From positions 1,367,163-1,431,162 of the forward strand of contig NZ_CP006270.1 of assembly GCF_000737575.1 (NCBI RefSeq): a stretch of 64,000 bases of DNA. The letters run 5' to 3'. Positions 18,339-28,311 of this stretch are shown here, in pieces. This stretch comes from Synechococcus sp. KORDI-49. GTDB lineage: Bacteria > Cyanobacteriota > Cyanobacteriia > PCC-6307 > Cyanobiaceae. Position numbers and translations under genes: made by a program. The notes beneath the pieces were generated by a model. The model saw nothing but the letters and a program-made list of their open reading frames with translations, searched no databases and was not told the origin of the DNA. Every line of letters starts with the position of its first letter. The stretch's first letter is position 1.

Positions 18339-20678
18339 CTATCCGACTCCGGTGCGAGCGATGTCGATGACATCCGCCATCGATCGGATCTGATTCATCG
18401 TGTGGGTGAGCTGGTCGGAACCGCTGAGTTCCACCCGCAGATCGATAGGGGCCGGACGACCCTGGGCGGTCTTGACCCTGGCGTCGCTGACATTGATGGC
18501 CCCGTCGGAAAGACGCATCAGGATGTCCTTGAGAATGCCGACGCGGTCGATCACCTCGATCCTCAGCTGCGCCGGGAAGCGATGCTGCCCCGTGCTGGCC
18601 TCGGAGTTCCAACGGACGGGCAGACGCCGTTCCGTGGGGATCGTCTCCACGTTGGCGCAACTCTGCCGGTGAACCGTGATGCCGTGGTTGCCGAGAGCGA
18701 CCGTGCCGACGATGGCTTCTCCCGGCAGCGGGCTGCAGCAGCCACCCAGCCGGTAATCCAGCCCCTCGATCCCGAGGATGGCCCCCTCACCGACCCCGCG
18801 GCGCTCCCTGTCCGCGCTGGCATCCCGCTGAGGCACGAGAGCCCGCGCCAGTTCCTCATCAGCGGCGGGAGGCACCTCACGTTCGGCCAGCAGCCGGATC
18901 TCTTCCCGCAGACGGTTGAGCACCTGATGCAGGGTGACGGCTCCAAATCCCAGTGAGGCCAGCAGGTCATCGGTGGAGGGCACATTGCAGCGCTGGGCCA
19001 CGCGGGCCATCGCTTCACCACTCAGCAGCACCTCGAAGCCGTCACGACCCAGCTCCCGTTCCAGCAGCTGCTTGCCGCGCTCGATCGTCTCGTCACGGTG
19101 GCTGCGCTTGTACCACTGTCTGATGCGATTGCGCGCTGTGGGTGTGGCGACGAAATTCAGCCAGTCCAGGCTTGGGTGAGCGGTCTTGCTGGTGAGGATC
19201 TGGACGAAATCACCGTTGTGCAGCGATGTCGCCAACGGACACAACCGATCGTTGATGCGCGCCCCGTGGCAGTGGTTCCCCACTTCGGAGTGAATGCGGT
19301 AAGCGAAGTCCACGGCCGTGGATCCCTTGCGCAGGCCCACCACATCACCCTTGGGTGTGAACACGAAGACCTCCTCATCAAAAAGGTCCTCCTTGATCGA
19401 TGCGAGGTAGTCGTTGTGGTCGTCACTGCCGCCCTCCTGCTGCCAGTCCACCAGCTGCCGCAGCCAGTTGAAGCGCTCGGCATCACTGCTGCTGCTCGCC
19501 GGTGACCCCCCCTCCTTGTATTTCCAGTGAGCGGCGATGCCGAATTCCGCCACGCGATGCATCTCGATGGTGCGGATCTGCACCTCGATCGGCCGGTGGC
19601 GGCCGATCACGGCCGTGTGCAGGGACTGGTAGCCGTTCGGCTTGGGGAGACCGATGTAGTCCTTGAAACGACCGGGAATCGGTCGGAAGCTGTCATGCAC
19701 CACCGCCAGAGCGCGGTAGCAGGCCTCGACACTGGGCGTGATGATCCGAAGAGCCGCCACGTCATAGATCTCGTGGAAGGCCTTCTGGTGGCGCTGCATC
19801 TTGCTCCAGATGCCGTAGAGGTGCTTCGGACGTCCGCTGACCTCACATCCTGAAAGGCCCGCCTGACCGAGGCGGTCATTCAGCAGCGACACCGTGACCG
19901 CCAGACGCTCCTCGCGCTCGCTGCGCTTGCTGGCCACCTCATGCTGAATCTCCCGGAAGGCCTCGGGCTCCAGCAGCTTGAAGGCGAGGTCCTCCAGTTC
20001 CCATTTGAAGCGGCCGATGCCGAGCCTGTTCGCCAGAGGCGCGTAGATCTCCCGGGTCTCGCGGGCGATGCGCTGCTGCTTCTCGGACTTGAGCGCACCG
20101 AGGGTGCGCATGTTGTGGAGGCGATCGGCCAGCTTCACGAGCACCACTCGGATGTCGCTGGCCATCGCCAGGAACATCTTCCGCAGGTTCTCCGCCTGGG
20201 CTTCGGTTCGATTGTTGAAGTGAATGCCGCCGAGCTTGGTCACCCCCTCCACGAGCTCTCGCACCTCAGCGCCGAAGTGCTGCTGGATCTGATCCGGCGT
20301 GACGTCGGTGTCCTCCACCACGTCGTGCAGGAAGCCGGCAGCGATGACACTGGCGCTGGCTCCGATGTCCCTGAGCAGATCCGCCACCGCCACCGGGTGA
20401 ACGATGTAGGGATCGCCACTGGCGCGGAACTGGCCCTCGTGGAGCTGGAATCCGAAATCAAAGGCCGAGACCAGCAGGGCCTCTGGATCCGTGGGGCAGC
20501 TCTGGCCGATTCCGGGGGGAACGTTGCTGATGCACTGACGCAGCCACTCCGGCAGCGGGATGGCGTAGTCGTCCGGATTGCGGATCGCATGTCGCCGCAG
20601 TTCAGGAAGGCCGCAGGAGACCGGAACGGGACCGGCATCGGTCCGGGGCACATCCGGTGTTGAAGCGGCGTCGAGCAT
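18339..20678 (-). CDS. spoT: bifunctional (p)ppGpp synthase/hydrolase (Rel/SpoT)
   Basis: Stringent-response enzyme of 779 residues. The HD hydrolase domain is intact (HDVVEDTD, His118-Asp119 and Glu122-Asp123). The synthetase domain carries RFKDYIGLPKPNGYQSLHTAV; the RFKD (RxKD) form is associated with bifunctional enzymes rather than RelA-type EXDD. A TGS domain (VFTPKGDVVGLRKGSTAVDFAY) and a C-terminal ACT domain follow. It appears to be the only such enzyme here and would both make and break (p)ppGpp. Convergent with the DUF2062 gene and divergent from the ABC ATPase gene. Confidence 0.95.
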   Translation of the reverse strand: MLDAASTPDVPRTDAGPVPVSCGLPELRRHAIRNPDDYAIPLPEWLRQCISNVPPGIGQSCPTDPEALLVSAFDFGFQLHEGQFRASGDPYIVHPVAVADLLRDIGASASVIAAGFLHDVVEDTDVTPDQIQQHFGAEVRELVEGVTKLGGIHFNNRTEAQAENLRKMFLAMASDIRVVLVKLADRLHNMRTLGALKSEKQQRIARETREIYAPLANRLGIGRFKWELEDLAFKLLEPEAFREIQHEVASKRSEREERLAVTVSLLNDRLGQAGLSGCEVSGRPKHLYGIWSKMQRHQKAFHEIYDVAALRIITPSVEACYRALAVVHDSFRPIPGRFKDYIGLPKPNGYQSLHTAVIGRHRPIEVQIRTIEMHRVAEFGIAAHWKYKEGGSPASSSSDAERFNWLRQLVDWQQEGGSDDHNDYLASIKEDLFDEEVFVFTPKGDVVGLRKGSTAVDFAYRIHSEVGNHCHGARINDRLCPLATSLHNGDFVQILTSKTAHPSLDWLNFVATPTARNRIRQWYKRSHRDETIERGKQLLERELGRDGFEVLLSGEAMARVAQRCNVPSTDDLLASLGFGAVTLHQVLNRLREEIRLLAEREVPPAADEELARALVPQRDASADRERRGVGEGAILGIEGLDYRLGGCCSPLPGEAIVGTVALGNHGITVHRQSCANVETIPTERRLPVRWNSEASTGQHRFPAQLRIEVIDRVGILKDILMRLSDGAINVSDARVKTAQGRPAPIDLRVELSGSDQLTHTMNQIRSMADVIDIARTGVG

Positions 20679-20746
20679 CCGACCCGGCGGGTCAATCCAT
20701 GGTATTCAGTGCTGGGGTCTTCGTCTCTGCTCCCCCTGCCCTGTCC

Positions 20747-22342
20747 ATGTCCCGGCCGGTTCTGGAGCTCGAGCAGCTGCGACTGCGCTACCCAGGCAAC
20801 GATCACTGGACGTTGAACGGACTCGATCTGACCCTCGAGGCCGGTGAAACCCTGGCCCTGGTTGGATCCTCAGGCTGCGGCAAGAGCACGGTGGCGCGTG
20901 CGGTGCTGCAGCTGCTGCCGCCGGGGAGTCGCTGCGAAGGGCGGCTTCAGCTCACAGGCAGCGACCCGAGAGAACTGGATCGGGCGGCTCTCCGTCATCT
21001 GCGTGGTCAGGCCGCCGGACTGGTGTTTCAGGACCCGATGACCCGCCTCAATCCCCTGATGCCGATCGGAAGCCATCTGATCGACACCCTGCAGGCGCAC
21101 CGACCGGAAAGTTCCGCCCGCTGGCGCCGTCAGCGCGCCGAGGAACTGCTGGAGCGGGTGGGAATCGGCACCGGTCGGATCCGGGCCTATCCCCACGAAC
21201 TCAGCGGCGGCATGCGGCAACGTCTGGCCATTGCCCTGGCGATCGCCCTGGAACCGCCACTGCTGATTGCCGACGAACCCACCACCAGCCTCGATGTGGC
21301 CGTTGCCGGTCAGGTGATGGCGGAACTGAGCGGTCTCTGCAAGGAGCTCGGCAGCGCCCTGCTTCTGATCAGTCACGATCTGGCGATGGCGGCCCGCTGG
21401 TGTGAACGGATGGCGATGCTCGATGGGGGCCGCAAGGTGGACGATGGCCCGAGCCGGCAGCTGCTCCGCGAGCCGCGATCGGATGTCGGTCAGCGCCTCG
21501 TCGCCTCGGCGCGGGCCAGAGAGGGGGGACGCTCCCCGAAGCGACCGGATCGGGAAACGGTTCTGCAGGTCGAGGAGATGCGCTGCTGGCATGCCATCGG
21601 AGGCATGCCCTGGGCACCGGTGTGGCTGAAGGCGGTGGAAGGGGTGAGCTTCAACCTGCGGGCCGGCGAGACGCTGGGAGTGGTCGGTGCCTCCGGCTGC
21701 GGCAAGAGCACCCTTTGCCGCGCCCTGATGGGCCTGAACAGCATCCGCGGCGGGCGGGTCGATCTGCTCGGACAAGACCTGCTGAAACTGCGCGGTGAGA
21801 AGCTGCGCAGCGCCCGGCGGGCGCTTCAGATGGTCTTCCAGGATCCACTGGCCTGTCTGAATCCGGCCCTGCCGGTGGTCGATGCGATTGCAGACCCCCT
21901 GCTGATCCATGGGATTGCAACGAAGGCTTCAGCGCGGGAACGGGCCCGCAGCCTGCTGGAGCGGGTCGGGCTCAGTCCGGTGGAACAGTTTCAGCACCGC
22001 CTGCCCCGACAGCTATCGGGCGGCCAGCAGCAGCGGGTGGCGATTGCCCGCGCCCTGGCCCTTGAGCCCAAGGTGGTCATCTGCGATGAGAGCGTCAGCA
22101 TGCTGGATGCGGAAGTGCAGGCCGAGGTGCTCAGCCTGTTGCGGGACCTGCAGCACCAGCTGGGCCTGGCGATGATCTTCGTGACCCACGACCTCTCCGT
22201 CGCCAGCGGCTTCTGTCATCGCGTGATCGTTCTCGACAAGGGGCGGATCGTTGAGGAGGGCCCCGGTGATCGGCTGTTCGAAGCCCCTCAGGCCCCGATC
22301 AGTCGCCTGCTCGTCGAGGCCTGCCCCCGGCTTCCGCGCTGA
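20747..22342 (+). CDS. fused dual ATP-binding ABC transporter subunit (peptide/nickel type)
   Basis: Cytoplasmic ATPase of 531 residues with two complete nucleotide-binding domains, equivalent to DppD and DppF fused. Domain 1 has GSSGCGKST, LSGGMRQRLAIA and IADEPTTSLD; domain 2 has GASGCGKST, LSGGQQQRVAIA and ICDESVSMLD. This arrangement energises binding-protein-dependent import of oligopeptides, nickel or glutathione-like substrates; no permease or binding protein lies next to it, so the substrate is unknown. The ATG giving MSRPVLELEQL is chosen over an upstream start that would overlap the divergent Rel/SpoT gene. Confidence 0.9.
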   Translation: MSRPVLELEQLRLRYPGNDHWTLNGLDLTLEAGETLALVGSSGCGKSTVARAVLQLLPPGSRCEGRLQLTGSDPRELDRAALRHLRGQAAGLVFQDPMTRLNPLMPIGSHLIDTLQAHRPESSARWRRQRAEELLERVGIGTGRIRAYPHELSGGMRQRLAIALAIALEPPLLIADEPTTSLDVAVAGQVMAELSGLCKELGSALLLISHDLAMAARWCERMAMLDGGRKVDDGPSRQLLREPRSDVGQRLVASARAREGGRSPKRPDRETVLQVEEMRCWHAIGGMPWAPVWLKAVEGVSFNLRAGETLGVVGASGCGKSTLCRALMGLNSIRGGRVDLLGQDLLKLRGEKLRSARRALQMVFQDPLACLNPALPVVDAIADPLLIHGIATKASARERARSLLERVGLSPVEQFQHRLPRQLSGGQQQRVAIARALALEPKVVICDESVSMLDAEVQAEVLSLLRDLQHQLGLAMIFVTHDLSVASGFCHRVIVLDKGRIVEEGPGDRLFEAPQAPISRLLVEACPRLPR

Positions 22343-22350
22343 AGGGATCG

Positions 22351-22476
22351 TCAGGCAACGCGGGGAAGATCCACAACGATCAGACGGCGGCGGATCGGCA
22401 GGGGAACGATCTCGTTGCGGATCGAACGCATCAACGAGGCCAGCCAGACCCTGCGGCAGCGGACACGGATGACCAT
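22351..22476 (-). CDS. possible small basic protein (41 residues)
   Basis: Between the ABC ATPase gene and the pseudouridine synthase gene a short minus-strand frame runs from ATG to TGA with an in-frame stop just before the ATG. The product is strongly arginine-rich and alternates basic and hydrophobic residues (NEIVPLPIRRRLIVVDLPR near its end), unlike the low-complexity look of shadow frames. It starts 82 bases downstream of the rlu stop on the same strand. No function can be given; without conservation data it may be chance. Confidence 0.3.
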   Translation of the reverse strand: MVIRVRCRRVWLASLMRSIRNEIVPLPIRRRLIVVDLPRVA

Positions 22477-22558
22477 CGATCAGCAGAGTGCGTAACGCCA
22501 CCATCCAAGGCGCGGCCAAGGAAATGTCCAGCCTCTGTGACAGCTGAGGGTCGGATTC

Positions 22559-23554
22559 TCAACCGGTTCGTCGGCGCAGCACCGCGAGCAGTTTCTCCAT
22601 CACCGGGGGCAAAGGGGCCTCGAACACCATCCGGTCGCCTGAGATGGGGTGGTCCAGTCCCAGCTGCAAAGCATGCAGAGCCTGACCTGGCAGGTCGATC
22701 GGCAGCTTGCGGCAGCGGCTGTAGCTGGGATCTCCCACCACCGGATGGTTCATGTGGGCGCAGTGCACCCGGATCTGATGCGTCCGACCGGTATCGAGCT
22801 TGAAACGCAACAGGGAGTAGTCGCCGAGCCGTTCCAGCAAGCTCCAGTGGGTGCAGGCATACCGGCCGGACTCACTGCTCACCACCGCATATTTCTTGCG
22901 GTCCGCCGGATGCCGGCCGATCGCACCAACGATCGTGCCGCTGTCCCCGTCAGGGACACCGTGAACCACGGCCAGATACTCCCTGGACGCGATCCGCTTC
23001 TGGATCTGAACCTGCAACCGCACCAGCGCCTCCTGGGATTTGGCGATGACGATGCAGCCGGTGGTGTCCTTGTCCAGTCGGTGCACGATTCCCGGGCGCA
23101 GCTTGCCGCTGATCCCAGGCAGATCAGGGCAGTGGTGCAGCAGGCCGTTCACCAAGGTGCCGTCTTTGTTGCCCGGCGCCGGATGCACCGTCAGCCCTGC
23201 CGGCTTGTTGAGCACGATCAGATGGTCGTCCTCAAACAGCACATCCAGATCCATCGGCTCCGGCTTGAGATAAGGCAGCGGCTCCGGTGGCGGCATCCAC
23301 AACTGCACCTCATCCCCCTGACGCAGGGGTGTTTTGGCCTTGCCGGTCTTGCCGTTGACGCGCACATACCCCGCGTCGATGAACTTCTGAATCCGAGCCC
23401 GGCTCTGCTCCGTGCGCTGGCTGACCAGCCAACGGTCCAGCCGCATCGGCAGTGGTTTGGGATACAGGAGCGACAGCAGCTCTCCCTCCCCTTCGCCAAA
23501 GCGGTCCGTGAACGTCTCCTCCGGCAACGGCGGACGTTTCCACTGCGGACTCAT
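22559..23554 (-). CDS. rluD: RluA-family pseudouridine synthase (RluD-like)
   Basis: 331-residue enzyme that isomerises uridine in large-subunit rRNA (RluD/RluC-type; the target base is not resolvable). An N-terminal S4 RNA-binding domain (RLDRWLVSQ, RARIQKFIDAGYVRVNG) precedes the catalytic domain with HRLDKDTTGCIVIAKS, containing the catalytic Asp. GRTHQIRVHCAHMNHPVVGDPSY near the C-terminus is also characteristic. Its ATG overlaps the ylqF stop by 4 bases, ending a usp-ylqF-rlu unit. Confidence 0.92.
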   Translation of the reverse strand: MSPQWKRPPLPEETFTDRFGEGEGELLSLLYPKPLPMRLDRWLVSQRTEQSRARIQKFIDAGYVRVNGKTGKAKTPLRQGDEVQLWMPPPEPLPYLKPEPMDLDVLFEDDHLIVLNKPAGLTVHPAPGNKDGTLVNGLLHHCPDLPGISGKLRPGIVHRLDKDTTGCIVIAKSQEALVRLQVQIQKRIASREYLAVVHGVPDGDSGTIVGAIGRHPADRKKYAVVSSESGRYACTHWSLLERLGDYSLLRFKLDTGRTHQIRVHCAHMNHPVVGDPSYSRCRKLPIDLPGQALHALQLGLDHPISGDRMVFEAPLPPVMEKLLAVLRRRTG

Positions 23555-24417
23555 GCCGGCAGCTCCAGGGCGATGCTGCCGAGGGCCGACCGGCGGAAAT
23601 CATCCAACAGCCGCTGGGCCATGCGCGCGGTTTCCCCGGATGTGTGACGGGCCGCTGCGGCATCCAGCCAAAGGGCTGGGTCCGCCGTTTCACCGCTCAG
23701 GGGAATGCCATAACGATCCTGCAGCAATGGAATCCTCACCCCAGCCGCAGCCATCGATTCCACATCGAGCAGCATTTGTAGAAAGGCCTGAGCCACCAGT
23801 TCACCGTCGTAGGCGGCCTGGCCGATGTCGTCGCACAAGGCGAGCCGCAGGGCCGCCTGCTGGTCATCGAGTCGGGGAGGCAAAACCCCTGGTGCATCGA
23901 GCAGATCCAGGTCCTGCCCCAGGCGGACCCAGCGCAACGTTCGCGTCACCCCGGCTCGCCGGGCACTGGCCACCACCTTCTGCCGCACCAGACGATTGAT
24001 CAGGGCGGACTTGCCCACGTTGGGGAACCCCAGCGTGAGGGCGCGCACGGGCCGCGGCCGCATACCCCGGCCGCGGCGGCGTTCGTTGAGCTGGTCGCCG
24101 GCACGGATCGCCGCCTGCTGCACCTGCTTCACGCCGGTCCCGGCCTTGGCATCACACCAAACCGTCTTCTGACCCTGGGCCTTGAACCAGGCCTCCCAGG
24201 CCTGCTTGGCGGCGGCGGTGACCATGTCGCGCCGGTTGATCACCAGAAGGTGCTGCTTGCCCTTCAACCAACGGTTGAGGTGGGGGTGGCCCGTGGCAAG
24301 AGGAATGCGGGCATCGCGCACCTCGATCACCAGATCCACCTTGTCGAGATGGCGTTTGAGCTGCTGCTCCGCCTTGGCGATGTGGCCCGGATACCACTGG
24401 ATGGCAGGTGTGCTCAC
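23551..24417 (-). CDS. ylqF: ribosome biogenesis GTPase YlqF/RbgA
   Basis: Circularly permuted GTPase of 288 residues needed for late 50S assembly. The motifs occur in permuted order: DARIPLATGHP, then NRRDMV (G4), then GFPNVGKSALINRL (G1), then DAPGVL (G3). The protein begins STPAIQWYPGHIAKA, the usual start of the family. The GTG start overlaps the upstream stop as GTGA; an earlier in-frame start adding seven residues is less likely. Coupled to the pseudouridine synthase downstream, fitting a shared role in ribosome maturation. Confidence 0.93.
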   Translation of the reverse strand: MSTPAIQWYPGHIAKAEQQLKRHLDKVDLVIEVRDARIPLATGHPHLNRWLKGKQHLLVINRRDMVTAAAKQAWEAWFKAQGQKTVWCDAKAGTGVKQVQQAAIRAGDQLNERRRGRGMRPRPVRALTLGFPNVGKSALINRLVRQKVVASARRAGVTRTLRWVRLGQDLDLLDAPGVLPPRLDDQQAALRLALCDDIGQAAYDGELVAQAFLQMLLDVESMAAAGVRIPLLQDRYGIPLSGETADPALWLDAAAARHTSGETARMAQRLLDDFRRSALGSIALELPA

Positions 24418-24797
24418 GGCACCACCAACACGGGGCATGGAGCGAACTGGATCACCCGGGCCGCCGTGCTCTCACCGTCACTGCTGAGATTCACACCTCG
24501 GGTGCCCATCACGATCACATCCACATTCATCTCGTCCGCCACATCACAGATGACAAAGGCCGGTTTGCCCTGCCGCTCCACCACCTCACAGGGGACTCCC
24601 GCCTGCTCCACCTGCTCACGGGTCTGCTGAAGAAGCTGTGCCACCACCCCATGGTCCTGCATCCCGGGCCGCTCCGCCTCCACCACAGACAGCAGCACCA
24701 GTCGACTGCTGTGACTGCGAGCCAGCTCCAGAGCCTTGGCGGCGGTCTCCAGAGCCTGACGGCTCCGATCGATGGGAAACAGGACAGTCTCGAACAT
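24414..24797 (-). CDS. universal stress protein family
   Basis: A 127-residue single UspA domain: MFETVLFPIDRSRQALETA at the N-terminus, LLSVVEAE, then the nucleotide-binding type motif VDVIVMGTRGVNLS and TAARVIQFAPCPVLVV. The G-2x-G-9x-G(S/T) motif is modified at the second half. Its precise role is unknown; such proteins bind ATP or signal in stress. The start is the ATG giving MFETVLF; the open frame continues upstream into the pgk promoter region but without family similarity. Divergent from pgk. Confidence 0.85.
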   Translation of the reverse strand: MFETVLFPIDRSRQALETAAKALELARSHSSRLVLLSVVEAERPGMQDHGVVAQLLQQTREQVEQAGVPCEVVERQGKPAFVICDVADEMNVDVIVMGTRGVNLSSDGESTAARVIQFAPCPVLVVP

Positions 24798-24864
24798 GGC
24801 TCCTCCCTGATCCAGGAACACGGGGTTAATCTCCTCCCGATTTCTTACCGCACGACACAACCCC

Positions 24865-26070
24865 ATGGCGAAGCGTTCCCTGGCCAGCCTCAATGCCGGA
24901 GACCTGAGCGGCAAACGCGTCCTCGTGCGGGTTGATTTCAATGTGCCCCTGAATGATGCCGGTGCCATCACCGACGACACCCGCATCCGCGCAGCGCTGC
25001 CCACGATCAATGACCTGACCGGTAAGGGCGCCAAGGTGATCCTCTCCGCCCACTTCGGACGCCCCAAGGGTCAGGTGAACGACGCCATGCGTCTCACCCC
25101 TGTGGCCGCCCGCCTGAGCGAGCTGCTGGGCAAGCCCGTGATCAAGACCGACAGCTGCATCGGCCCCGACGCCGAGGCCAAGGTGGCGGCCATGGCGGAC
25201 GGAGACGTGGTGCTGCTTGAGAACGTGCGCTTCTTCGCCGAGGAAGAGAAGAACGAAGCCGGCTTCGCCGAGAAGCTCGCCGGTCTGGCCGAGGTGTACG
25301 TGAACGATGCCTTCGGTGCGGCCCACCGCGCCCACGCCTCCACCGAGGGTGTGACCAAGTTCCTCAAGCCCGCCGTGGCCGGCTTCCTGATGGAGAAGGA
25401 GCTTCAGTACCTCCAGGGCGCTGTCGATGAACCCAAACGTCCCCTCGCTGCCATCGTCGGCGGTTCCAAGGTGAGCTCCAAGATCGGCGTGCTCGAGGCC
25501 CTGATCGACAAGTGCGACAAGGTGCTGATCGGCGGCGGCATGATCTTCACCTTCTACAAGGCCCGCGGCCTCTCGGTGGGCAAGAGCCTGGTGGAAGAAG
25601 ACAAGCTGGAGCTGGCCAAGGAGCTGGAAGCCAAGGCCAAGGCCAAGGGCGTCGAACTGCTGCTGCCCACGGATGTGGTGCTGGCCGACAACTTCGCCCC
25701 CGATGCCAACAGCCAGGTGGCCGATGTGACCGCCATCCCCGACGGCTGGATGGGTCTGGACATCGGTCCGGATGCGGTGAAGGTGTTCCAGGCCGCCCTG
25801 GGGGATTGTCAGACCGTGATCTGGAACGGCCCCATGGGCGTGTTCGAATTCGAGAAATTCGCCACCGGCACCAACGCCATCGCCACCACCCTGGCTGAGC
25901 TGAGCGGCAAGGGCTGCTGCACGATCATCGGGGGAGGTGACTCCGTGGCTGCTGTGGAGAAGGCCGGGCTCGCCGAGAAGATGTCCCACATCTCCACCGG
26001 TGGCGGCGCCAGCCTCGAACTGCTGGAAGGCAAGGTGCTGCCTGGCGTTGCTGCCCTGAACGAGGCCTGA
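24865..26070 (+). CDS. pgk: phosphoglycerate kinase
   Basis: Catalyses ATP-dependent phosphorylation of 3-phosphoglycerate, used in the Calvin cycle and glycolysis. The 401-residue protein has the substrate-binding VRVDFNVPL and SAHFGRPKG at the N-terminal lobe and [20 protein letters not shown] and [14 protein letters not shown] in the C-terminal ATP-binding lobe. Full length, with codon use typical of a highly expressed gene. A strong terminator follows 34 bases after the stop. Confidence 0.98.
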   Translation: MAKRSLASLNAGDLSGKRVLVRVDFNVPLNDAGAITDDTRIRAALPTINDLTGKGAKVILSAHFGRPKGQVNDAMRLTPVAARLSELLGKPVIKTDSCIGPDAEAKVAAMADGDVVLLENVRFFAEEEKNEAGFAEKLAGLAEVYVNDAFGAAHRAHASTEGVTKFLKPAVAGFLMEKELQYLQGAVDEPKRPLAAIVGGSKVSSKIGVLEALIDKCDKVLIGGGMIFTFYKARGLSVGKSLVEEDKLELAKELEAKAKAKGVELLLPTDVVLADNFAPDANSQVADVTAIPDGWMGLDIGPDAVKVFQAALGDCQTVIWNGPMGVFEFEKFATGTNAIATTLAELSGKGCCTIIGGGDSVAAVEKAGLAEKMSHISTGGGASLELLEGKVLPGVAALNEA

Positions 26071-26103
26071 TCTCTGATCCGATTGCTCTCAGAACGACCA
26101 TCG

Positions 26104-26132
26104 GCCCGCCCCTCACCGGGGGCGGGCTTTTT
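26104..26132 (+). terminator. Rho-independent terminator after pgk
   Basis: Perfect 9-bp GC stem GCCCGCCCC / GGGGCGGGC with a 6-base loop, followed by TTTTT at 26128-26132. It closes the pgk transcript. It lies 14 bases from the end of the convergent DUF3604 gene; the minus strand lacks a comparable T-run, so it mainly serves pgk. Confidence 0.9.
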
Positions 26133-26145
26133 GCTGGCCTGAACC

Positions 26146-28059
26146 TCAGGAGGGGTTGTACCAGATGGGACTGGAGTAGGCCCGCTCCTGACTGGTGTAA
26201 GGCGCGTTGTCCGGCATCTCGTCGTAGAGATTGAAGTTCTTGCGGTCGTAGGCCAGCCAGGTGGGCGTCGGGATTTCCAAGACACGCACGTAATAGAAGG
26301 CCTTCTGGCTGGGATCAAAGGAGGGGTCGGTCCAGTGGGCCGTGAGGTTGGTGGCGCCGATGCTGTTGGTGTAGGTCGCCTCTCGAACATTCACGCTGGT
26401 GCCAACGGACGAAACCTTGCCGTCAGCGCCGCGGGTGCGCTGGTCGGCATCACTCCAGGAAACGTCAAACACCTGCTCGTGGGTCTTGCCGGCGTCATCC
26501 AGCCAACCTTTGACGATCTGAATGCGATCGAGATTGGCGCCATCAGGATCCTTGCGGGCCTGCACCAGCAACGACGGAACCTGGCCGTCGGCGGCCGCCA
26601 TCAGATCACCACCCATGGGAACCCCTTTGGCGCAGGCGGCCGACGCCCAGTCAGCACCTTTGATCTCATCACCGGTGTAGTCGTAGCCGCCGTAGACCCG
26701 CACGGTCAGGCGGGTGCCGCTGGTGCCGAACACCTCTTTGCGGGCCATGGCATCCCAGAGGGCGGTCCGGGTGTTCCCGGACGCCCAGACCCCTGCCAAG
26801 CCGGAGGCCCCCAGCTGCAGGGCGGTGAGGTCGAGGGAGGCATCCTTCGCAGACTTGATCAGGACGTCTTTCCAGCGCTCCGGAATGGGTTCAAGGGCCG
26901 GTGACTTGCCCCACCAGTTGTCCTCTGCGGTGGAGGGCAGCGAGGAGTGGGAATCCGTTGAGCCGACCATGCCGAACTTGAACGGGTTCACCCCAAGCTC
27001 CTGCTCAAGCTTCAGGCCGCGGCGCAGGGCAGCACGGGCGTATTCGTAGGGGATCATCTCCGGCGTTGTCGGCTTGATTCCGCCGAGGTTGGAGTTATCG
27101 ACGATGTTGAACCCGGCGAACTCATCCTCTGGAGACAGCAGGGGGTGGGTCTCCCCGGTGCCCTTGGCCTGCGTCACCTCGATCAGCGGCTCGAAGCGCT
27201 GGCGCATCCGCGCATAGTCGGCATCGATCGCAACACCGGTTTTCTGGTGCTGCGGCAGGAACATCGTGCCGCTGGAGAGGTTGCCGTTGTGGGGGATGGC
27301 CAACACACGCCCACCGGTCTGTTTCTCATAAGCCGCCATGAAGGCCCAGAGATCCTCAGCGTCTTCCGAATCGAAGGCGGAGAACGGAAGGATCTTGTCC
27401 GTCAGGGTTTTGTCATCCCGGAAGATCACGACACGGTGGAGGTTGCCGCCGCCGGGTTGGCTGGTCCACTCGTAGCCGATCAGGCTGGTGAAGGTGCCGG
27501 GGTCGTTGTAGCGCTCGGCCACCGTGTTGTTCATCTGCCAGACATTGGTCATGTAGGCGTCGTTGGAGATCAGGGCCTCAGATCCCTTGGCCATCCACTG
27601 GACAAGCAGATAGAAGGCTTCCCGGCCCTTGCCCGCCTTGAGCAGGTCGTGGAGTTCCTGACCCAGCGACGACTTGAGCAGTTCCGGGTTGGAGGTCTCG
27701 AGGCCCTGGGCGAGGCCAAGGTTCTCGGAATGGTCGGCCACCACCAGGAAATCAAGTGGGCGCTTCAGAGCCGCCTTCTGGCCGGTGTTGCTGGTGACGG
27801 TCTCACCGCGGGCAAAGCGATAGGCCTCGTCCAAGCCCAGCTTGGTGCCGGCCAGACCGGCATCCGGCGACAGGGCCGTGTGCAGGTGGGTGTCACCGAA
27901 ATAGGCACGGTTGCCGCTCATGCACTGGGCCTCCGGACCGGTGCGTGCCGCTGCCGAGGCCTTGCTGCCGAGCCCCGCCCCAGGATCATTGCCGCAGGCG
28001 GTCAGTCCGGGGAGCAGGGCGATGACGCCTGACAGCAGAACACCAGGAAGACGTTGCAT
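26146..28059 (-). CDS. DUF3604 lipoprotein (PHP-like fold)
   Basis: A 637-residue envelope protein. The start giving [18 protein letters not shown] is chosen because it yields a lipoprotein signal with lipobox LTAC (Cys22). The mature part opens with [15 protein letters not shown] and later has [19 protein letters not shown] and GMVGSTDSH, a histidine/aspartate-rich pattern of the PHP-type metal-dependent fold found in DUF3604. A phosphoesterase- or hydrolase-like activity is possible but unproven. The open frame extends 46 residues upstream without a signal-like character. Convergent with pgk, divergent from the metalloprotease gene. Confidence 0.8.
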   Translation of the reverse strand: MQRLPGVLLSGVIALLPGLTACGNDPGAGLGSKASAAARTGPEAQCMSGNRAYFGDTHLHTALSPDAGLAGTKLGLDEAYRFARGETVTSNTGQKAALKRPLDFLVVADHSENLGLAQGLETSNPELLKSSLGQELHDLLKAGKGREAFYLLVQWMAKGSEALISNDAYMTNVWQMNNTVAERYNDPGTFTSLIGYEWTSQPGGGNLHRVVIFRDDKTLTDKILPFSAFDSEDAEDLWAFMAAYEKQTGGRVLAIPHNGNLSSGTMFLPQHQKTGVAIDADYARMRQRFEPLIEVTQAKGTGETHPLLSPEDEFAGFNIVDNSNLGGIKPTTPEMIPYEYARAALRRGLKLEQELGVNPFKFGMVGSTDSHSSLPSTAEDNWWGKSPALEPIPERWKDVLIKSAKDASLDLTALQLGASGLAGVWASGNTRTALWDAMARKEVFGTSGTRLTVRVYGGYDYTGDEIKGADWASAACAKGVPMGGDLMAAADGQVPSLLVQARKDPDGANLDRIQIVKGWLDDAGKTHEQVFDVSWSDADQRTRGADGKVSSVGTSVNVREATYTNSIGATNLTAHWTDPSFDPSQKAFYYVRVLEIPTPTWLAYDRKNFNLYDEMPDNAPYTSQERAYSSPIWYNPS

Positions 28060-28311
28060 CAGCAGCACCGGAACCAGAGATGAATTCAGCTTCGGAGTCG
28101 AAACAGCACAGTGACAACCGAAACGGGATCCAGCAGGCAAAATCTCAACCGATTTGGACGAACTCAGGGTCTCCTCGATGAGCTGTGCCGGCTCCAAGCA
28201 GCAGCCCAGGTGATCGAGTCAGCTCAAATCCACTTCGATCACACGGTTTCTGGCTGCCGGTGGTCTGCCTAGGTTGCCGATATCGGCCGAAGCGCTTGCG
28301 CGACTCCCCCC
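28060..28311. promoter_or_regulatory. divergent intergenic region between the DUF3604 and metalloprotease genes
   Basis: About 250 bases containing the upstream signals of both divergent genes. A perfect 12-bp palindrome GCCGATATCGGC at 28276-28287 lies 25 bases before the protease ATG, where an operator could sit. No confident promoter hexamers were identified. Confidence 0.4.

Noticed and set aside
24798-25067. N-terminal extension of the universal stress protein
   Set aside because: The upstream part would read through the pgk leader and into pgk in antisense and has no Usp similarity; the ATG giving MFETVLFPID fits the family start.
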